This document shows, piece after piece, positions 23,641 through 34,060 of a stretch of 64,000 nucleotides of DNA (position 1 is the first letter of the stretch; each line of letters starts with the position of its first letter). The stretch spans positions 88,181 through 152,180 of the forward strand of contig JAIQDT010014633.1 in assembly GCA_021521415.1 (NCBI GenBank). Reading direction: 5' to 3'. The DNA comes from Bidens hawaiensis. Its lineage: Eukaryota; Streptophyta; Magnoliopsida; Asterales; Asteraceae. The notes beneath the pieces are model-generated. The model saw nothing but the letters and a program-made list of their open reading frames with translations. It ran no database searches and had not been told where the DNA came from. The position numbers and the translations under genes are program-made.

Positions 23641-24885
23641 CCAATTAGAACACTCGGTCAAACAATGGCGAAAACCTTTACAAGTTTGACTTTCATCATA
23701 TGGTCAACCCCGAAACTAAATATTTCACGGCCCAAAATTTTCTTGCAAAATCAGCCAAGTAAACTTGTCTAGCGGCCCACAACAATCATGATTTGTAATG
23801 TAGCTCAAATTTGAAATAAACCTAACAGCCCAAAAGAAATAACAATGGCTTGAAGAGGAAGGCCCATCCATTATGAAGCCCAATCCCAAATCCAAGCTCA
23901 TTCTGTTTAATAACCATATTATGTCGGAAACCCTAAAACAACTTAATATAGCAGCTTCCATCATCATCCGCCGCCACCCACTTCTCCATAACCCACTTCG
24001 CCGAAACCTGCCCTCGGCTGCCGGAAAGTCATTATTCCAGCCACCGTTTTCCACCATCTCTATATCCACATCCACCTTCACTCAAAAATGACCACCTTCA
24101 CCTCCACTTTCATCAACCACGACAGGAAAAACTAGTTATGGCTGTTGCCGTCATCACACACTACCCAAACGCAACCATATTCCTTCATCCACGGCCACTA
24201 GACAATGTATCAAGACCAAAAAGAGAAAAGAAAAGAGGGCTGCCGGAAAAACGCATACCGGCCAGCTCTCCGGAAAAACAATATTTTTCGGACTCTGGCC
24301 ATCATCTTCCGGACGATCCATATTCCGGCCGACAACCACTGTTTCCACGGTCCTGTTTCTTCTTTCTTTCTTTCTTTCTTTCTTTCTTTGTTGACGTGCC
24401 GGAAAATCATTGCCGGAAAAACGATTATGTTTTTTTTAATATTTAGATAACTTGAAACCCAAACAACCACAACCTACCACCGCCATCAGTTACCCCGGCA
24501 AACCGATCGATCACATCTTCATCTAACAGATGCTACAGACCAAAATATCTGACACTCATATATCGGATTTTGATATTTTAAATCATCAACTTCGAACTCG
24601 TTGCCGGGATGAACCGCAGGGTCGCCGAATTTTCAACGTATGGTGGAACAGTTCTTGAAACGTCCGGATCTTGGCACTTGTAAATCCCAAACATCCAGAT
24701 CTACAAGGATAAGCTTCAAACACGCTTATTTCCCCATTTATTTCCAACTTTGTTTCTAGATCTAGAAACTTTATTTTCAAACTTAACAGGTTTTAACGTC
24801 TCGGTTCGGGTAATAGCGGAAATAGAACATGAATAACAAGAGCAAAGTTGAATCATAAGATTCGACACGCTTTAATACCAATTGT
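23641..24885. other. No supported gene; overlapping ORFs in CT-rich sequence
   Basis: ORFs of 64-118 codons overlap on both strands at 23725-24470 and overlap a (TTTC)n tract (about 24358-24389). None has a recognisable domain. Pro/Ser/His-rich readings on the plus strand and Gly/Trp/Arg-rich ones on the minus strand suggest a UTR-like or captured sequence. Confidence 0.4.
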
Positions 24886-25264
24886 AAGTCCTATGGACGG
24901 ATCAAACAACACAACAACTAGTCTACTTTGATCAATATCAACACTAGCTAGCTAACGGAAATAACTAGTGAGGAACCGAGATCTCGGATCTAGCTTAGTT
25001 TGTTTATTTGTCGTGAGGGAAGAGAGAAAAGAGAAGAAGAGAGTTTGTAGATAAGGATAAGGTTAGATAATTTGCAAAAAGGTTAATGTTTGCATGAGAG
25101 ACACACACTATTTATAGTGTGTGTTCTCATGCACCATACTTGTATTATTACGGCCTAATGAGCCTCATATTACATGGCCTCTGGCCCAAACATATAAATA
25201 AAACAATCCGACTAGGTAACCAACATAAACGTTAAAGTACGAGTAATTAAAAAGACTAATAACA
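24886..25264 (-). mobile_element. Possible LTR with adjacent primer site, reverse orientation
   Basis: On the minus strand the segment starts TGTTATTAGTC (25264) and ends GGACTTACA (24886). It is followed by ATTGGTATTAAAGC, a degenerate initiator-tRNA primer site. A TATA-like 'ctatttatagtgtg' lies inside (about 25108-25121). No second LTR or coding region was found. Confidence 0.35.
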
Positions 25265-25559
25265 AAATGGGCCTTAAAATATATATATATAGTTTTTAAT
25301 TAGTTCATTAATGGTAAAACAGTTTCTTAACTAGTTAATTTTAATGAAACAGAGAAATATGTAATATATGGGGTTTAAGAATGAGAACTATGTGATTGGT
25401 TTTTACGGTTTAGGTAAATATGTAATTAGAGAACTTAGAAAGAAAATATATGTAAATTAAACCACACGTACATAGGAAAATATCACTAATTCTGAAGGTT
25501 TGTATGTAATTTGTATGTAGATCTAGATTTATTTTCTCTTTAGCATGAAATTAATTAGC

Positions 25560-25765
25560 ATAGGTTTCAAAAAGGGAATAATCACATAACTAAAACTCTC
25601 GATTGATATGTGAGTAACACATGAAGTATTAATAACATACAATACTTTGGATATAATAATATGTGTATTATTACGTAATTAATAATTAGTAACGCGCGCA
25701 TATATGCAAATTATTTAATTAGGTCAGTTAGGCTGTGAAGGTTAAAAAAACACCATTTAGATAGA
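25560..25765. repeat. Low-copy duplicated segment A, copy 2 (partial)
   Basis: Shares 'aataatcacataactaaaac'+'tctcg', 'acatgaagtatta' and 'acaatac' in the same order as 23270-23370 and 37850-37950. More diverged than the other two copies. Confidence 0.6.
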
Positions 25766-26005
25766 AGCGGCGTGAATCAGTGTGTCGATCCACAAAGCAA
25801 CGCCTCATATGTATATACATTGGTGTAAATCTTCATCAAAAGTAGCAGAGGAAGAAAAGCGATATAAGTTTAAATATCACAAACCATATAGCTTTTATGT
25901 AATTAGTTAATTGAGGCAGAAGCGAAAATCCGAGGCCTGCAAATGAATTAAGTGAACATACACTTGAAATGTCTATTCCCAAACTTTAACCTAATAAAAC
26001 CATCA

Positions 26006-26222
26006 TCTAAAATAGAAGATGATATCAAAATTGTTTTTGTATATTTCGAATAATTATTACAATAGGTATGGAACATATTAAATACAAAAAGCAACCATCA
26101 TTATAAAGGAAAGTGCAAAGTTGTTAGGAGTGACGTAAGGAATGTGCAGCTGTAAATAGAGGGAATTATGAGAAGGAAATCAAGGAGAAGAATATGAGAA
26201 AGTTGACCCAAGATATCCAATA
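26006..26222 (-). repeat. 3' LTR of copia element
   Basis: Runs from 'tctaaaatag' to 'gatatccaata' on the plus strand. Near-identical to 30609-30832 apart from a 7-9 bp indel at its left end and scattered substitutions. Confidence 0.9.
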
Positions 26223-26352
26223 CTCCCCCCTCAAGATGGAGCATAGGGGTCACGAATGCCCATCTTGTCTAGAATCATCCGAAGGTGAAGTGCTCCTAAT
26301 CCCTTGGTGAATAGGTCTACAATTTGCATTTTCGTCTCGATTTGCACTGGTG

Positions 26353-28701
26353 TTATCTCTTTAGACTCAACTCGCTCACGAACAAAATAACAATCCATTT
26401 CAACATGCTTGGTTCGTTCGTGGAAGACGGGATTGTTTGCGATGTGGCGAGCCGCCTGGTTGTCACAGAATAAAGGAGTAGGTCCCGTAGTATCATTTCC
26501 AATTCCTTAAGGAGCCAACGCATCCACAAAATCTCACTAACAATAGTGGCCATTGCTCTATATTCGGCTTCCGGGGAAGAACGGGAAACCAAAGATTGTT
26601 TTTCTGTTTTCCAAGTATTGGTGCACCACCAAAGAGTAGAAGATAGCCTGTCCGAGATTGCCGAGTGTAGGGACATCCGAGCCAATCAGAATCACAGTAT
26701 GCGAGTAAGTTGGTTCCTCCATGTCGTGGTAGGAGGATACCTTGCCCGGGAGAGGTTTTAAGGTACCTTAAAACTCGTGTTGCGGTTTCCATGTGACTTT
26801 AACGAGGGTCGGCTATGAATTGACTTAAAACATTCACTGAATATGCAATGTCGGGTCGGGTGGCCTGTAGGTACAAAAGTCGTCCGACCAAGCGTCTGTA
26901 TTGGTTGGCATCGACTGGTGACTCTTCTTCTCGTCGGTCCAACTTCAAATTTTGCTCGAAAGGGAAAGAACTTGGTCGACACCCTTGCATGCCGCTATCT
27001 TCCAAGATATCCATGGTGTATTTTCTTTGACTAAAAACCAAACCATCGGGTGTCCTCGTAACTTCTATTCCAAGGAAGTATTTTAGTTGACCGAGATCCT
27101 TGCTACTGAATCGGTCGTTGAGAGAGGATTTGGTTTGTTGTATTTTGGCCGAGTCATTGCCTACAATAATGACGTCATCTACATAGATGAGAGCAGCAAC
27201 AAAGGAATCTCGTGTTTTGTACGTAAACAACGAATGATCAGCTTTGGATTGGTGATAACCAATGATAAGAAGAGCGGATGTAAATTTTTGGTACCAGTTT
27301 CGGGATGCTTGTTTTAAGCCGTAAAGAGATTTGCGTAACCGACAAACCCGCGTTTCATTTTCCTTGGAGAAGCCTTGAGGTATCTTCATGTATACTTCTT
27401 CCAAATCGCCGTGTAAAAAGGCATTATTCATGTCGAGTTGGTAAATAATCCAATCCCTTTTAACGGAAACATCGAGAAGCGTTTTAACTGTGACTATTTT
27501 GGCGACGGGTGCAAAGGTGTCATGATAGCCAATGCCTTCTGTCTGTCCTTGGCAACGAGCCGTGCCTTGTACCTCTCAATTTCACCATTAGGTTAGTATT
27601 TTTTTTTGTAAACCCACTTGGAATCAATAGCTCGTTTCCCTTTTGGCAAGGTTTCAAGGGTCCAAGTTCCATTCTCTTCAAGGGCTCGTATTTCCCTCCT
27701 CATAGCTTGTATCCAGTTTCATCCTGCATGGCTTGCTTAAAATATTTCGGCTCATTTTTGGAACTAATGGCCGCTAGAAAAGCCTTGTGAGTATTAGAGA
27801 ATTTTTCATAAGAAATGAAATTAGCAATAGGGTGTACCGTGGAGGTTCCTTGGTTGGATGCGGGTCTAGAGTGGTCGACCGATGGGGGAAGATTGACAAC
27901 GAACTCGCGAAGGTGCTGTGGTTGAGTTCGGCTTCTTTTGCTTCTGGTCTCGATTGGAACAGTGTCATCTTTTGTAAGGTGGGTTGGTGCTTGCTGATGC
28001 TGTTTAGTGGTGGGTTCCATATTGCCAACATGGGCTGGTGTTCTAGCATCTTCATTGGAGCCCGGGTCTGAAGTGACGGTTGGTAATTCACTTTGTTTAT
28101 TGGCTTGATCATCGTGGGCTACTTCTTCTACTTCTTCATCTTGCACATGTGGTGTGAAGGTATTAAATTCTTCCTCACCTTGTGTTGTTCCACTCACAAC
28201 TTCAAGAAAATCATCGGTGGCCATATTGGTCAATCCCAAATGAGAAAAAGGGAAATTGGATTCACAAAATTTTAAGTCTCTGCTCACAATTATTTTCCCA
28301 CTTTTTATGTCATAAATTTTGTGGCGTTTGACTCCTAGAGGATATCCCAAAAAAATGCCCGGACTCCCCCTTTCTTCAAATTTGTCACCTTTTGTATCGG
28401 TGTTCCGATAGTAGGTGAGGCAACCGAAAACTTTTATGTGATCATAATCGGGTTGTTTGCCATATATTAGTTCGTATGGTGTCTTGTTTTCAATGACCGT
28501 AGAGGGAAGGCGATTGATGATATAAGCTGTCGTTAACACACATTCTCCCCAAAAACTTTTACGTAAACTTGCTTCAAACCGTAGTGCCCGTGCCACTTCA
28601 AGCAAGTGCCTATGTTTTCTTTCCACCACCCCGTTTTGTTGTGGTGTGTGTGGACAAGATGTTTCAATCAAAATCCCATTTTTAGTATAAAAATCCTTCA
28701 T
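26353..28701 (-). pseudogene. Copia pol: integrase C-part, reverse transcriptase, RNase H (broken)
   Basis: 28701-27700 carries the end of the integrase core, including CPHTPQQNGVVERKHRHLLE, whose glutamate is the E of the DDE triad, then the KVFGC and GIFLGYP-like conserved region and an acidic linker. About 27690-27432 holds the N-terminal RT block (GTWTLE, RAIDSKWVYK-like) with stops. 27431-26799 is RT proper, with AFLHGDLEEVYM, SLYGLKQASRNWY and the YVDD catalytic box (YVDDVIIVGN). 26792-26353 is RNase H (LLAYCDSDWLGC, SRTGYLL) in two overlapping frames. At least four frame breaks separate the pieces, so no polyprotein can be made. Confidence 0.9.
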
Positions 28702-28743
28702 AAATTTTGACGTAAATTCACCACCGTTATCGCTTCTAACTCT

Positions 28744-29559
28744 TTAGATCGACTTTCCAAATTGTATTTCTACCATTTTGTGAAAATCAATTAGGCATTT
28801 GCTAGCATCATTTTTATACTTAATGAGAAAAACCCATACCACTCTACTATAATCGTCAACGATAGTGAGAAAATAATTTGCCCGTGAATGGGAAGGGGTG
28901 CGATAGCGACCCCAAATGCCACAATGAACCAAATCAAAACACTCACTTGTCATTGAGGTACTAGTGGGAAAGGGAGACCGTTTATGTTTGGCTTTTGAAC
29001 AAGAATCACAAATTTTATTCCAAGATTCAAAAGAAATATTACTAAGGAAATCAACTTTATTAAGTTTATCTTGTGATGCATGTCCCAACCTCTTGTGCCA
29101 CGTGTCTACGTTTACATTCATCGCTTTTCTTCCACCTTTAACCATCCCCATACGGTACAAACCACCTTCATATCTACCCGCACCAATCAAGTTCCTCTCG
29201 CGTAACCCTTGCATGACACAGAAATCAGGAAAAAAAAGTCACCGCACATTGAAGATCGTTAGCTAAACGCCCAACTGATAATAAATTACAATTGAACATA
29301 GGAATGTGGAGAACCCCTTTTATTTTAATTCCTCCTGGTAGGGTGTATTCCACCTACCCGCAACGGGAACGGTTTGACCATTCGGTATAATAACAGGGGC
29401 CTCACATGCAAATTTCTTTTTATTTTCAAGAAGATCAGTACGGTAGGTCATGTGTTCGGTGGCTCCCGAATCCACAACCCAATCCCCGTCTTTTTGTGAC
29501 TTACCTGCCATGTTGGAAGCTGGTTCAATTTCCTCTTTAGAGTTTCTGAAATGCTTCAA
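28744..29559 (-). pseudogene. Copia protease and integrase N-part (broken, catalytic Asp changed)
   Basis: 29559-29320 includes the protease motif DWVVDSGATEHMTY (D-S-G triad present). A frameshift follows. 29214-28744 opens with a GAG-pre-integrase zinc-binding block: WHKRLGHAS ... CDSCSKAKHKRSPFP (HHCC). The next expected integrase motif, usually HCDIWG, reads HCGIWGRY, so the first catalytic Asp of DDE is Gly. The second Asp region (FLTIVDDYSR) is intact. The loss of this residue, with the frameshifts, makes integration activity impossible for this copy. Confidence 0.9.
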
Positions 29560-29663
29560 AATGATTTGGTATTGTTCGCTTGTGAGACCAGGTATAGGGC
29601 TTGGTTCCGCCTCGACACAGGCCGCCCTCGGCTTTGCTTTATCACCCTTTGTTTGTTTCTATC

Positions 29664-30558
29664 CAATGATCTTGAAGCACCCATCTCGGTTGTGGCCATC
29701 TCTACCACAAAAATCACATCGCTCAATATCTTCATGTCGCTTCATCCCCTTTGAAGTAACCTTGTCTCGAGCCTGACCAAGGTGGCTTTCACGTCGTGTG
29801 AATGCCTTGAAAGCAGCAGTTTCTGGTTGTTGCTTTCTGTTGGCGATGATGGCTCGTTGCCTTTCATCTTATTTCACAAGGTTGTAGGCTGCTCTTAGGT
29901 TAGGGGCAGATCTTGTTGCAAGGATCTGTGTTTTATTGACACTAAATTCATGATCCAATCCCATGAGAAATTCATATAACTTTCTTTTATCTCGGTGTTC
30001 CACAAGGTGCTTACCAACCTCACATGTGCATTTTTTAAAAGAGCACTGTGGTGTGGGAAAAACGGATTCGGTTTCATCCCACAGAGTGCGGAGTTTGGAA
30101 AAATAAGCAGACACAGAAGTTCCACCTTGATGGGTAACAGCAATCTGTTGTTTTAACTCGTGCACCCTAGGCGCGCTTTCTTTCCCGAATCTTTCGAGAA
30201 GATCACTCCATATTTCAGATGCAGTCTCCGTGTATCTTGCACTATTTCGAATATCTTTTTCCATGGATGTGGTGAGCCATCCCTTTATCATGACGTCACA
30301 CCGCATCCATGGTAAGTAATCTGGGGAAGATATCTCGGGCTTTTTGATAGTATCATCGATGAAACCTGTTTCGTTTTTAGCAAACAGGAAGTTCATCATG
30401 TCTTGCGACCAATCTCCGTAGTTGCTGTCGTTGAGCACATCGTTGACGTGCATTTGTTTGGGGTATTCGGAAGCGTGTATGTAGTAGGGTGTGTTTGTAT
30501 CCGGAGGATTAGCGCCTCCATTGTTTTGGTTCAGGTTGTTCGTCTGGTTGTTTGTCAT
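29664..30558 (-). pseudogene. Copia gag (UBN2-type) with zinc knuckle
   Basis: The start Met at 30558 is the first ATG after the primer site (about 40 bp). It opens MTNNQTNNLNQNN and the region ASEYPKQMHVNDVLNDSNYG then WSQDMMNFLFAKNE, the usual gag N-terminal fold of copia elements. The open frame runs 229 codons to a stop at about 29869 (LVK*). Reading through, the same frame continues to a CCHC zinc knuckle, CDFCGRDGHNRDGC, at about 29670-29722, then meets another stop (IIG*). The first stop separates capsid-like from nucleocapsid-like parts. It is probably a mutation, since relatives have these as one polyprotein. Confidence 0.9.
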
Positions 30559-30596
30559 GGCGGCTGCTAGTAGGGTTTTTGTTTATTTCTTGAACC

Positions 30597-30608
30597 GCTC
30601 TGATGCCA
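30597..30608 (-). other. Primer binding site of copia element
   Basis: Minus-strand TGGCATCAGAGC, complementary to initiator tRNA-Met with one change. It lies immediately next to the LTR boundary at 30609. Confidence 0.85.
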
Positions 30609-30832
30609 TCTAAAATAGAAAATAGAAGATGATATCAAAAGTGTTTTTGTGTATTTCGAATAATTATTACAATAAGTATGGAACATATTAAATACAAAAA
30701 CCAACCATCATTATATAGGAAAGTGCAAAGTTGTTAGGAGTGACGTAAGAAATGTGCAGCTGTAAATAGAGGGAATTATGGGCAGCAAATCAAGGAGTAG
30801 ATTATGAGAAAGTTGACCCAAGATATCCAATA
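30609..30832 (-). repeat. 5' LTR of copia element
   Basis: Boundary set by the primer site on one side and target duplication catca (30833-30837) on the other. Confidence 0.9.
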
Positions 30833-30837
30833 CATCA

Positions 30838-31275
30838 AAAACGAACAATTAAAATAACGAGTTTTCTTGTCCATGTCCTTTCGTTAAGAAAAATAAACAT
30901 ACATGTGTTTCTTTACGTTCATTTGTTAATAGTATAAACAAACTAACGAAGGAACATAACATTATCAACAAAACACCAGCTAAAGTAAACTTGAACATCT
31001 GTTTGGCCTAAAAAGCTTAATAAACAAGATCTAAAAAGCTTAATAGAGATTATTTCGGCCTGCTATGAGCAATCAACATGCTATAATCAACGTATGCTGT
31101 GAGCAGCCGGCAACACACAAATTAACCGCCAGAACATGAATAATTAATTATACTTATCAACGCAATGTTGAAATATGCATAAGAAAGATCAGATGAATAA
31201 TTAAAGAACAAAGAAAAAAACAACATACCCAAACCGAATCGCATCTCAGTATCCTGAAAAGTGACCGGATGTTCA
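30838..31275. repeat. Triplicated unit B, copy I
   Basis: Shares 'gttcatttgttaatagtata', 'caatcaacatg' + 'cgtatgctgtgagcag' and, at about 31233-31275, a block ending in a minus-strand ATG with a possible splice donor (GTATGT). Copies lie at 33830-34060 and 37095-37510 with similar spacing (about 150-176 bp between landmarks). On the minus strand the ATG of copy I opens MNIRSLFRILRCDSVW before the donor; copy II gives MIGALILSLLRRLRHLIY before GTAAGT. These may be first exons of an unrecognised small gene family or just conserved repeat. Confidence 0.6.
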
Positions 31276-31497
31276 TGGCACAAACTCTTTCTTTCCCGTG
31301 TGACGATTTCATTCTTTCCTCATATGCACCCATCATAACAGTTGAAAAAGCTTTCCACGAGCATGACGGCTAAGTGCGATCCAAGGCATGAAAAGTACAT
31401 GGCTTGTTGTTTGATGTTTTGTGGTGATATTGTTCCTGAACATAATGCTGCTGTTGCGACTATCAACACTAAATACGTCATGCAGTTTGTTGATTAA
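31272..31497 (+). pseudogene. Alpha-tubulin fragment (processed or captured)
   Basis: From 31305 the frame reads [20 protein letters not shown], corresponding to HFMLSSYAPVISAEKAYHE of alpha-tubulin. After a deletion and frame change at about 31372 it continues [20 protein letters not shown] then [22 protein letters not shown] and a stop. Plant alpha-tubulin has [20 protein letters not shown]...VNAAVATIKTKRTIQFVDW here. About 17 residues (the NAVFEPSSMM region) are missing. Only about 75 of about 450 residues are represented, with no introns, so it is a relic of the C-terminal half. It begins where triplicated unit B copy I ends. Confidence 0.85.
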
Positions 31498-31556
31498 TAA
31501 CTGGTAAGGAACCGTGATAGTTAGTTAGGGGTGTAAGAGCCGGGCTGCTCGTGAAC

Positions 31557-32863
31557 CAGGGGCGGATCCAGTATTCGGGTGGGGGAGCGTTTGCACCCAC
31601 TCAAGTCCATAGTTTACTTTATAAATTTGTAATATATTAGGTCTAAAGACCCAAGTGACCCATCCAAAAAAAATTTAGTGAACCCATTCATAATTTTTTT
31701 AGTGCCCCTAACTCAAGTTTTTAAATATTAAGCCAAAATTTTTAAGCCCAAATTTGATTTTGTTATGAACAATAACAATTAAGCCCATATTAGTTAATTG
31801 CTCAACCACTTTAATTGAAAATTTTGGAATTAGTGGGAGAGAAACATATTTGGGTATGACGGCTTCACATCATCACGTGCGACATCTAAGGTTAGATTTA
31901 TTTTATAAATTGTGATTTCGAATTCTTGATGTTATTATAATATAAAACAAACATTCATAGCTAGTTCATCACTTGTTAATTTATTTCTTTTGCATTGAAT
32001 TCTGCAACTACAAGTCCAGTAATCAGTTTCGATCTTATGCTTAAAAAAAATAATTCCCTTTTCTTCAAATTCAAAAGGCATGTGATCTTTGGTGTCTTAT
32101 GGTGAATGATTATTTGGTTTTTAGCTTTCTAATTTTGATTGTTTCAACAGTATTGTCGATGTGGAAATTCAAGAATTTGGTGATCGCTTTAATGAGATTA
32201 ACACAGATTTACTTGGGCTTGATTCATTTTCCAAGTTTGACGCATCAAAGCTAATGAGATTGTGTGAGTTTTATCCAAAAGATTTTGATAATGGGGACAA
32301 AATTGTTCTTGCATCTCAACTTGGCTTGTACATTGATAGTGTGCGAAAAGATGAAATATTTGCTAATTTAAAAGGTATTGCGGATCTTGTTAGAGTTATG
32401 GTGAAAACAAGAAAGCATATCTCTTTTCATTTGGTATATCGATTATTAGAGCTGACATTTAGTTTTGCCTATTGTAACCGCAACGGTTGAGAGATGTTTT
32501 TCGGCAATGAAGATCATAAAGACAAATTTACGTAATCGAATTTGTGAAGATTTTTTGAATGCTTGTGTAATTTGTAGTGTTGAAAAAGAAGCACTTTTAA
32601 GTGTTACGAATGAAGATGTAATTCATCGTTTTTAAAAAATGATATCACGTAGAGGTCAATTGTAATATGTATTTTGTTTATCTTTAATGAAATTTATTGT
32701 TTACATTTCTATACATAGTTTGCTTAATGTAAATTTTTTATTCGACCCGTTTTGGTTTGACCCGACCCATTTTGGTTTGACTTGTTTTATTTTGAATTCG
32801 CGAGTTCTAGGTTGAACTTTTTTTGCACCCATGCACCGGCTAAATTTTCTGAATCTGCCACTG
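31557..32863 (+). mobile_element. hAT transposon remnant with 8-bp target duplication
   Basis: Left end CAGGGGCGGATCCAG and right end, in reverse complement, CAGTGGCAGATTCAG. Flanking 8-mers tcgtgaac (31549-31556) and tcgtgagc (32864-32871) match at 7 of 8. TIR style and 8-bp duplication are diagnostic of hAT. It carries a truncated transposase. Confidence 0.9.
32161..32690 (+). pseudogene. hAT transposase C-terminal fragment (ZMYM1/TTF-type)
   Basis: The open frame 32161-32490 reads EIQEFGDRFNEINTDLL then FDASKLMRLCEFYPKDFDNG, resembling the C-terminal part of plant DUF4371/TTF-type hAT proteins. A frame change near 32460 leads to LPIATATVERCFSAMKIIKT then NLRNRICEDFLNACVICSVE and a RGQL end. 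This is the hAT dimerisation domain (ATVERCFSAM...LRNRM...L). N-terminal zinc finger and catalytic part are absent. The first listed codon is GTG, so this is not a real start; the piece is the 3' end of a deleted transposase gene. Confidence 0.85.
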
Positions 32864-32871
32864 TCGTGAGC

Positions 32872-33829
32872 TATTTGAGATCACGTCGCTAAAATATTGA
32901 ATCGAGTCGGGCTTATACAAGCTCGAGTAGGCATTAAGAATGATGCTCGAAACTGTTAAGAGTGGCAGGGGCAGATTTAGGAAAATATTAGGGTTTTGAA
33001 TGTGTCAGCACTAACAAGAAACTCGGAATGGATTTGGAAGCAAAAATAACTCAATCAATATAAATGCAATCGTAATTTTATTGATTATGTGGGTCAAACT
33101 GATCTTGTAATTTACACCGATTACAACATATGTGATCTTTGGCGCTAGTAACCTTTTGAGACAGTTATGTTAAAGCCTCATCATATCAAACAAGTCCAGT
33201 AAGTATGTTACATATACACAATAATAATATAAAGCTGATGATGTTTAATATTCAAATAGATACAAGCCCAGCAATCTGTTCACCGCTCATTCATTCAAGT
33301 AATTAATTGAAACAGAGGCCAATACAGAGTGCTATTTAACCATGGTAATGTTTGGGAAGAAATGCGAGCTTCAAATCAAGTAGAAACTTTACAGTCTTCA
33401 TCAAAATTAAACCTTTATATGTCTCCAAGGTGGCATAAATCTTCATCAAAATAAGCAAAGAATAGAGGGAAAAAGTAACCAAACTTGGTAGGTGTTTTCG
33501 GTTTGATTAGAAGAAAGCTAAATACCCCGTCTGAATCTAGCAAAACTCATCTTGATTCTGAAATGGGATATAATTTTCAGGCCTCTTCTTCATCAACCCT
33601 AGTGGCGCAATTTCGAAAACTTGATGAATGGCCTCACTCCCACCCGTTACCTCTTCTTACCGGCCAGGTTGATTCGGGAACACGAGCATCAAGAAACATC
33701 GTAAGGCTCATCACAGTGTGTTTTACCGGTTCCTAAATCAAATCTGCAGCAAAAGGAAATTAAAATCTTAACCAAGTCCTATTTTTTAAATGGATATCTT
33801 AATTTATTCTACCTTATACATATGATATG
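32872..33829. other. No supported gene; one 83-codon plus-strand ORF
   Basis: The ORF at 33485-33736 (Ser/Leu-rich, starting at a TTG-adjacent ATG-less context) has no recognisable domain. The segment 33425-33475 resembles 25815-25860 ('taaatcttcatcaaaa'), so it belongs to the duplicated cluster. Confidence 0.4.
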
Positions 33830-34060
33830 TGCCTGCTATGAACAATCAACATGTTATGATTAGCGTATGGCCTTCAACACGCAAATTAAAACAATCATCA
33901 GAACCCGTTCAAAATAAAGATCAAATCAATAAACAATAATTAAAAAAACATAGAAAGTAAACGACTTACATAGATCAGATGTCTCAGCCTCCGGAGAAGT
34001 GACAGGATTAGAGCACCGATCATGGCAAAGAGGCCGTCAAATAATTTTCCAGATGATCAC
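33830..34060. repeat. Triplicated unit B, copy II
   Basis: Contains 'ctgctatgaacaatcaacat' and the downstream block at 33977-34050. Minus-strand ATG at about 34032 opens MIGALILSLLRRLRHLIY before a consensus donor GTAAGT. No gene fragment has been recognised next to this copy. Confidence 0.6.

Larger units (their letters stand above)
26006..30832 (-). mobile_element. Complete Ty1/copia retrotransposon, decayed
   Basis: Short LTRs (217 and 224 bp) with a perfect 5-bp target duplication catca at 26001-26005 and 30833-30837. The primer site TGGCATCAGAGC (minus strand, 30597-30608) abuts the 5' LTR, and a G-rich purine tract (26223-26235) precedes the 3' LTR. Coding order on the minus strand is gag, protease, integrase, RT, RNase H, as in copia elements. 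The frame is broken by stops and frameshifts. Length (4.8 kb), short LTR and gag type suggest the Ale/Retrofit lineage, but that is inferred. Confidence 0.95.

Noticed and set aside
23725..24470. Several 64-118 codon ORFs that might be genes
   Set aside because: They overlap on both strands, share a (TTTC)n tract, lack domains and have no consistent start context.
26546..28275. Plus-strand ORFs of 60-94 codons inside the copia element
   Set aside because: They are antisense to pol, which has clear RT and integrase motifs on the minus strand.
33485..33736. 83-codon plus-strand ORF near unit B copy II
   Set aside because: No recognisable motif, and the equivalent position in the other copies is not open. 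Insufficient to call a gene.
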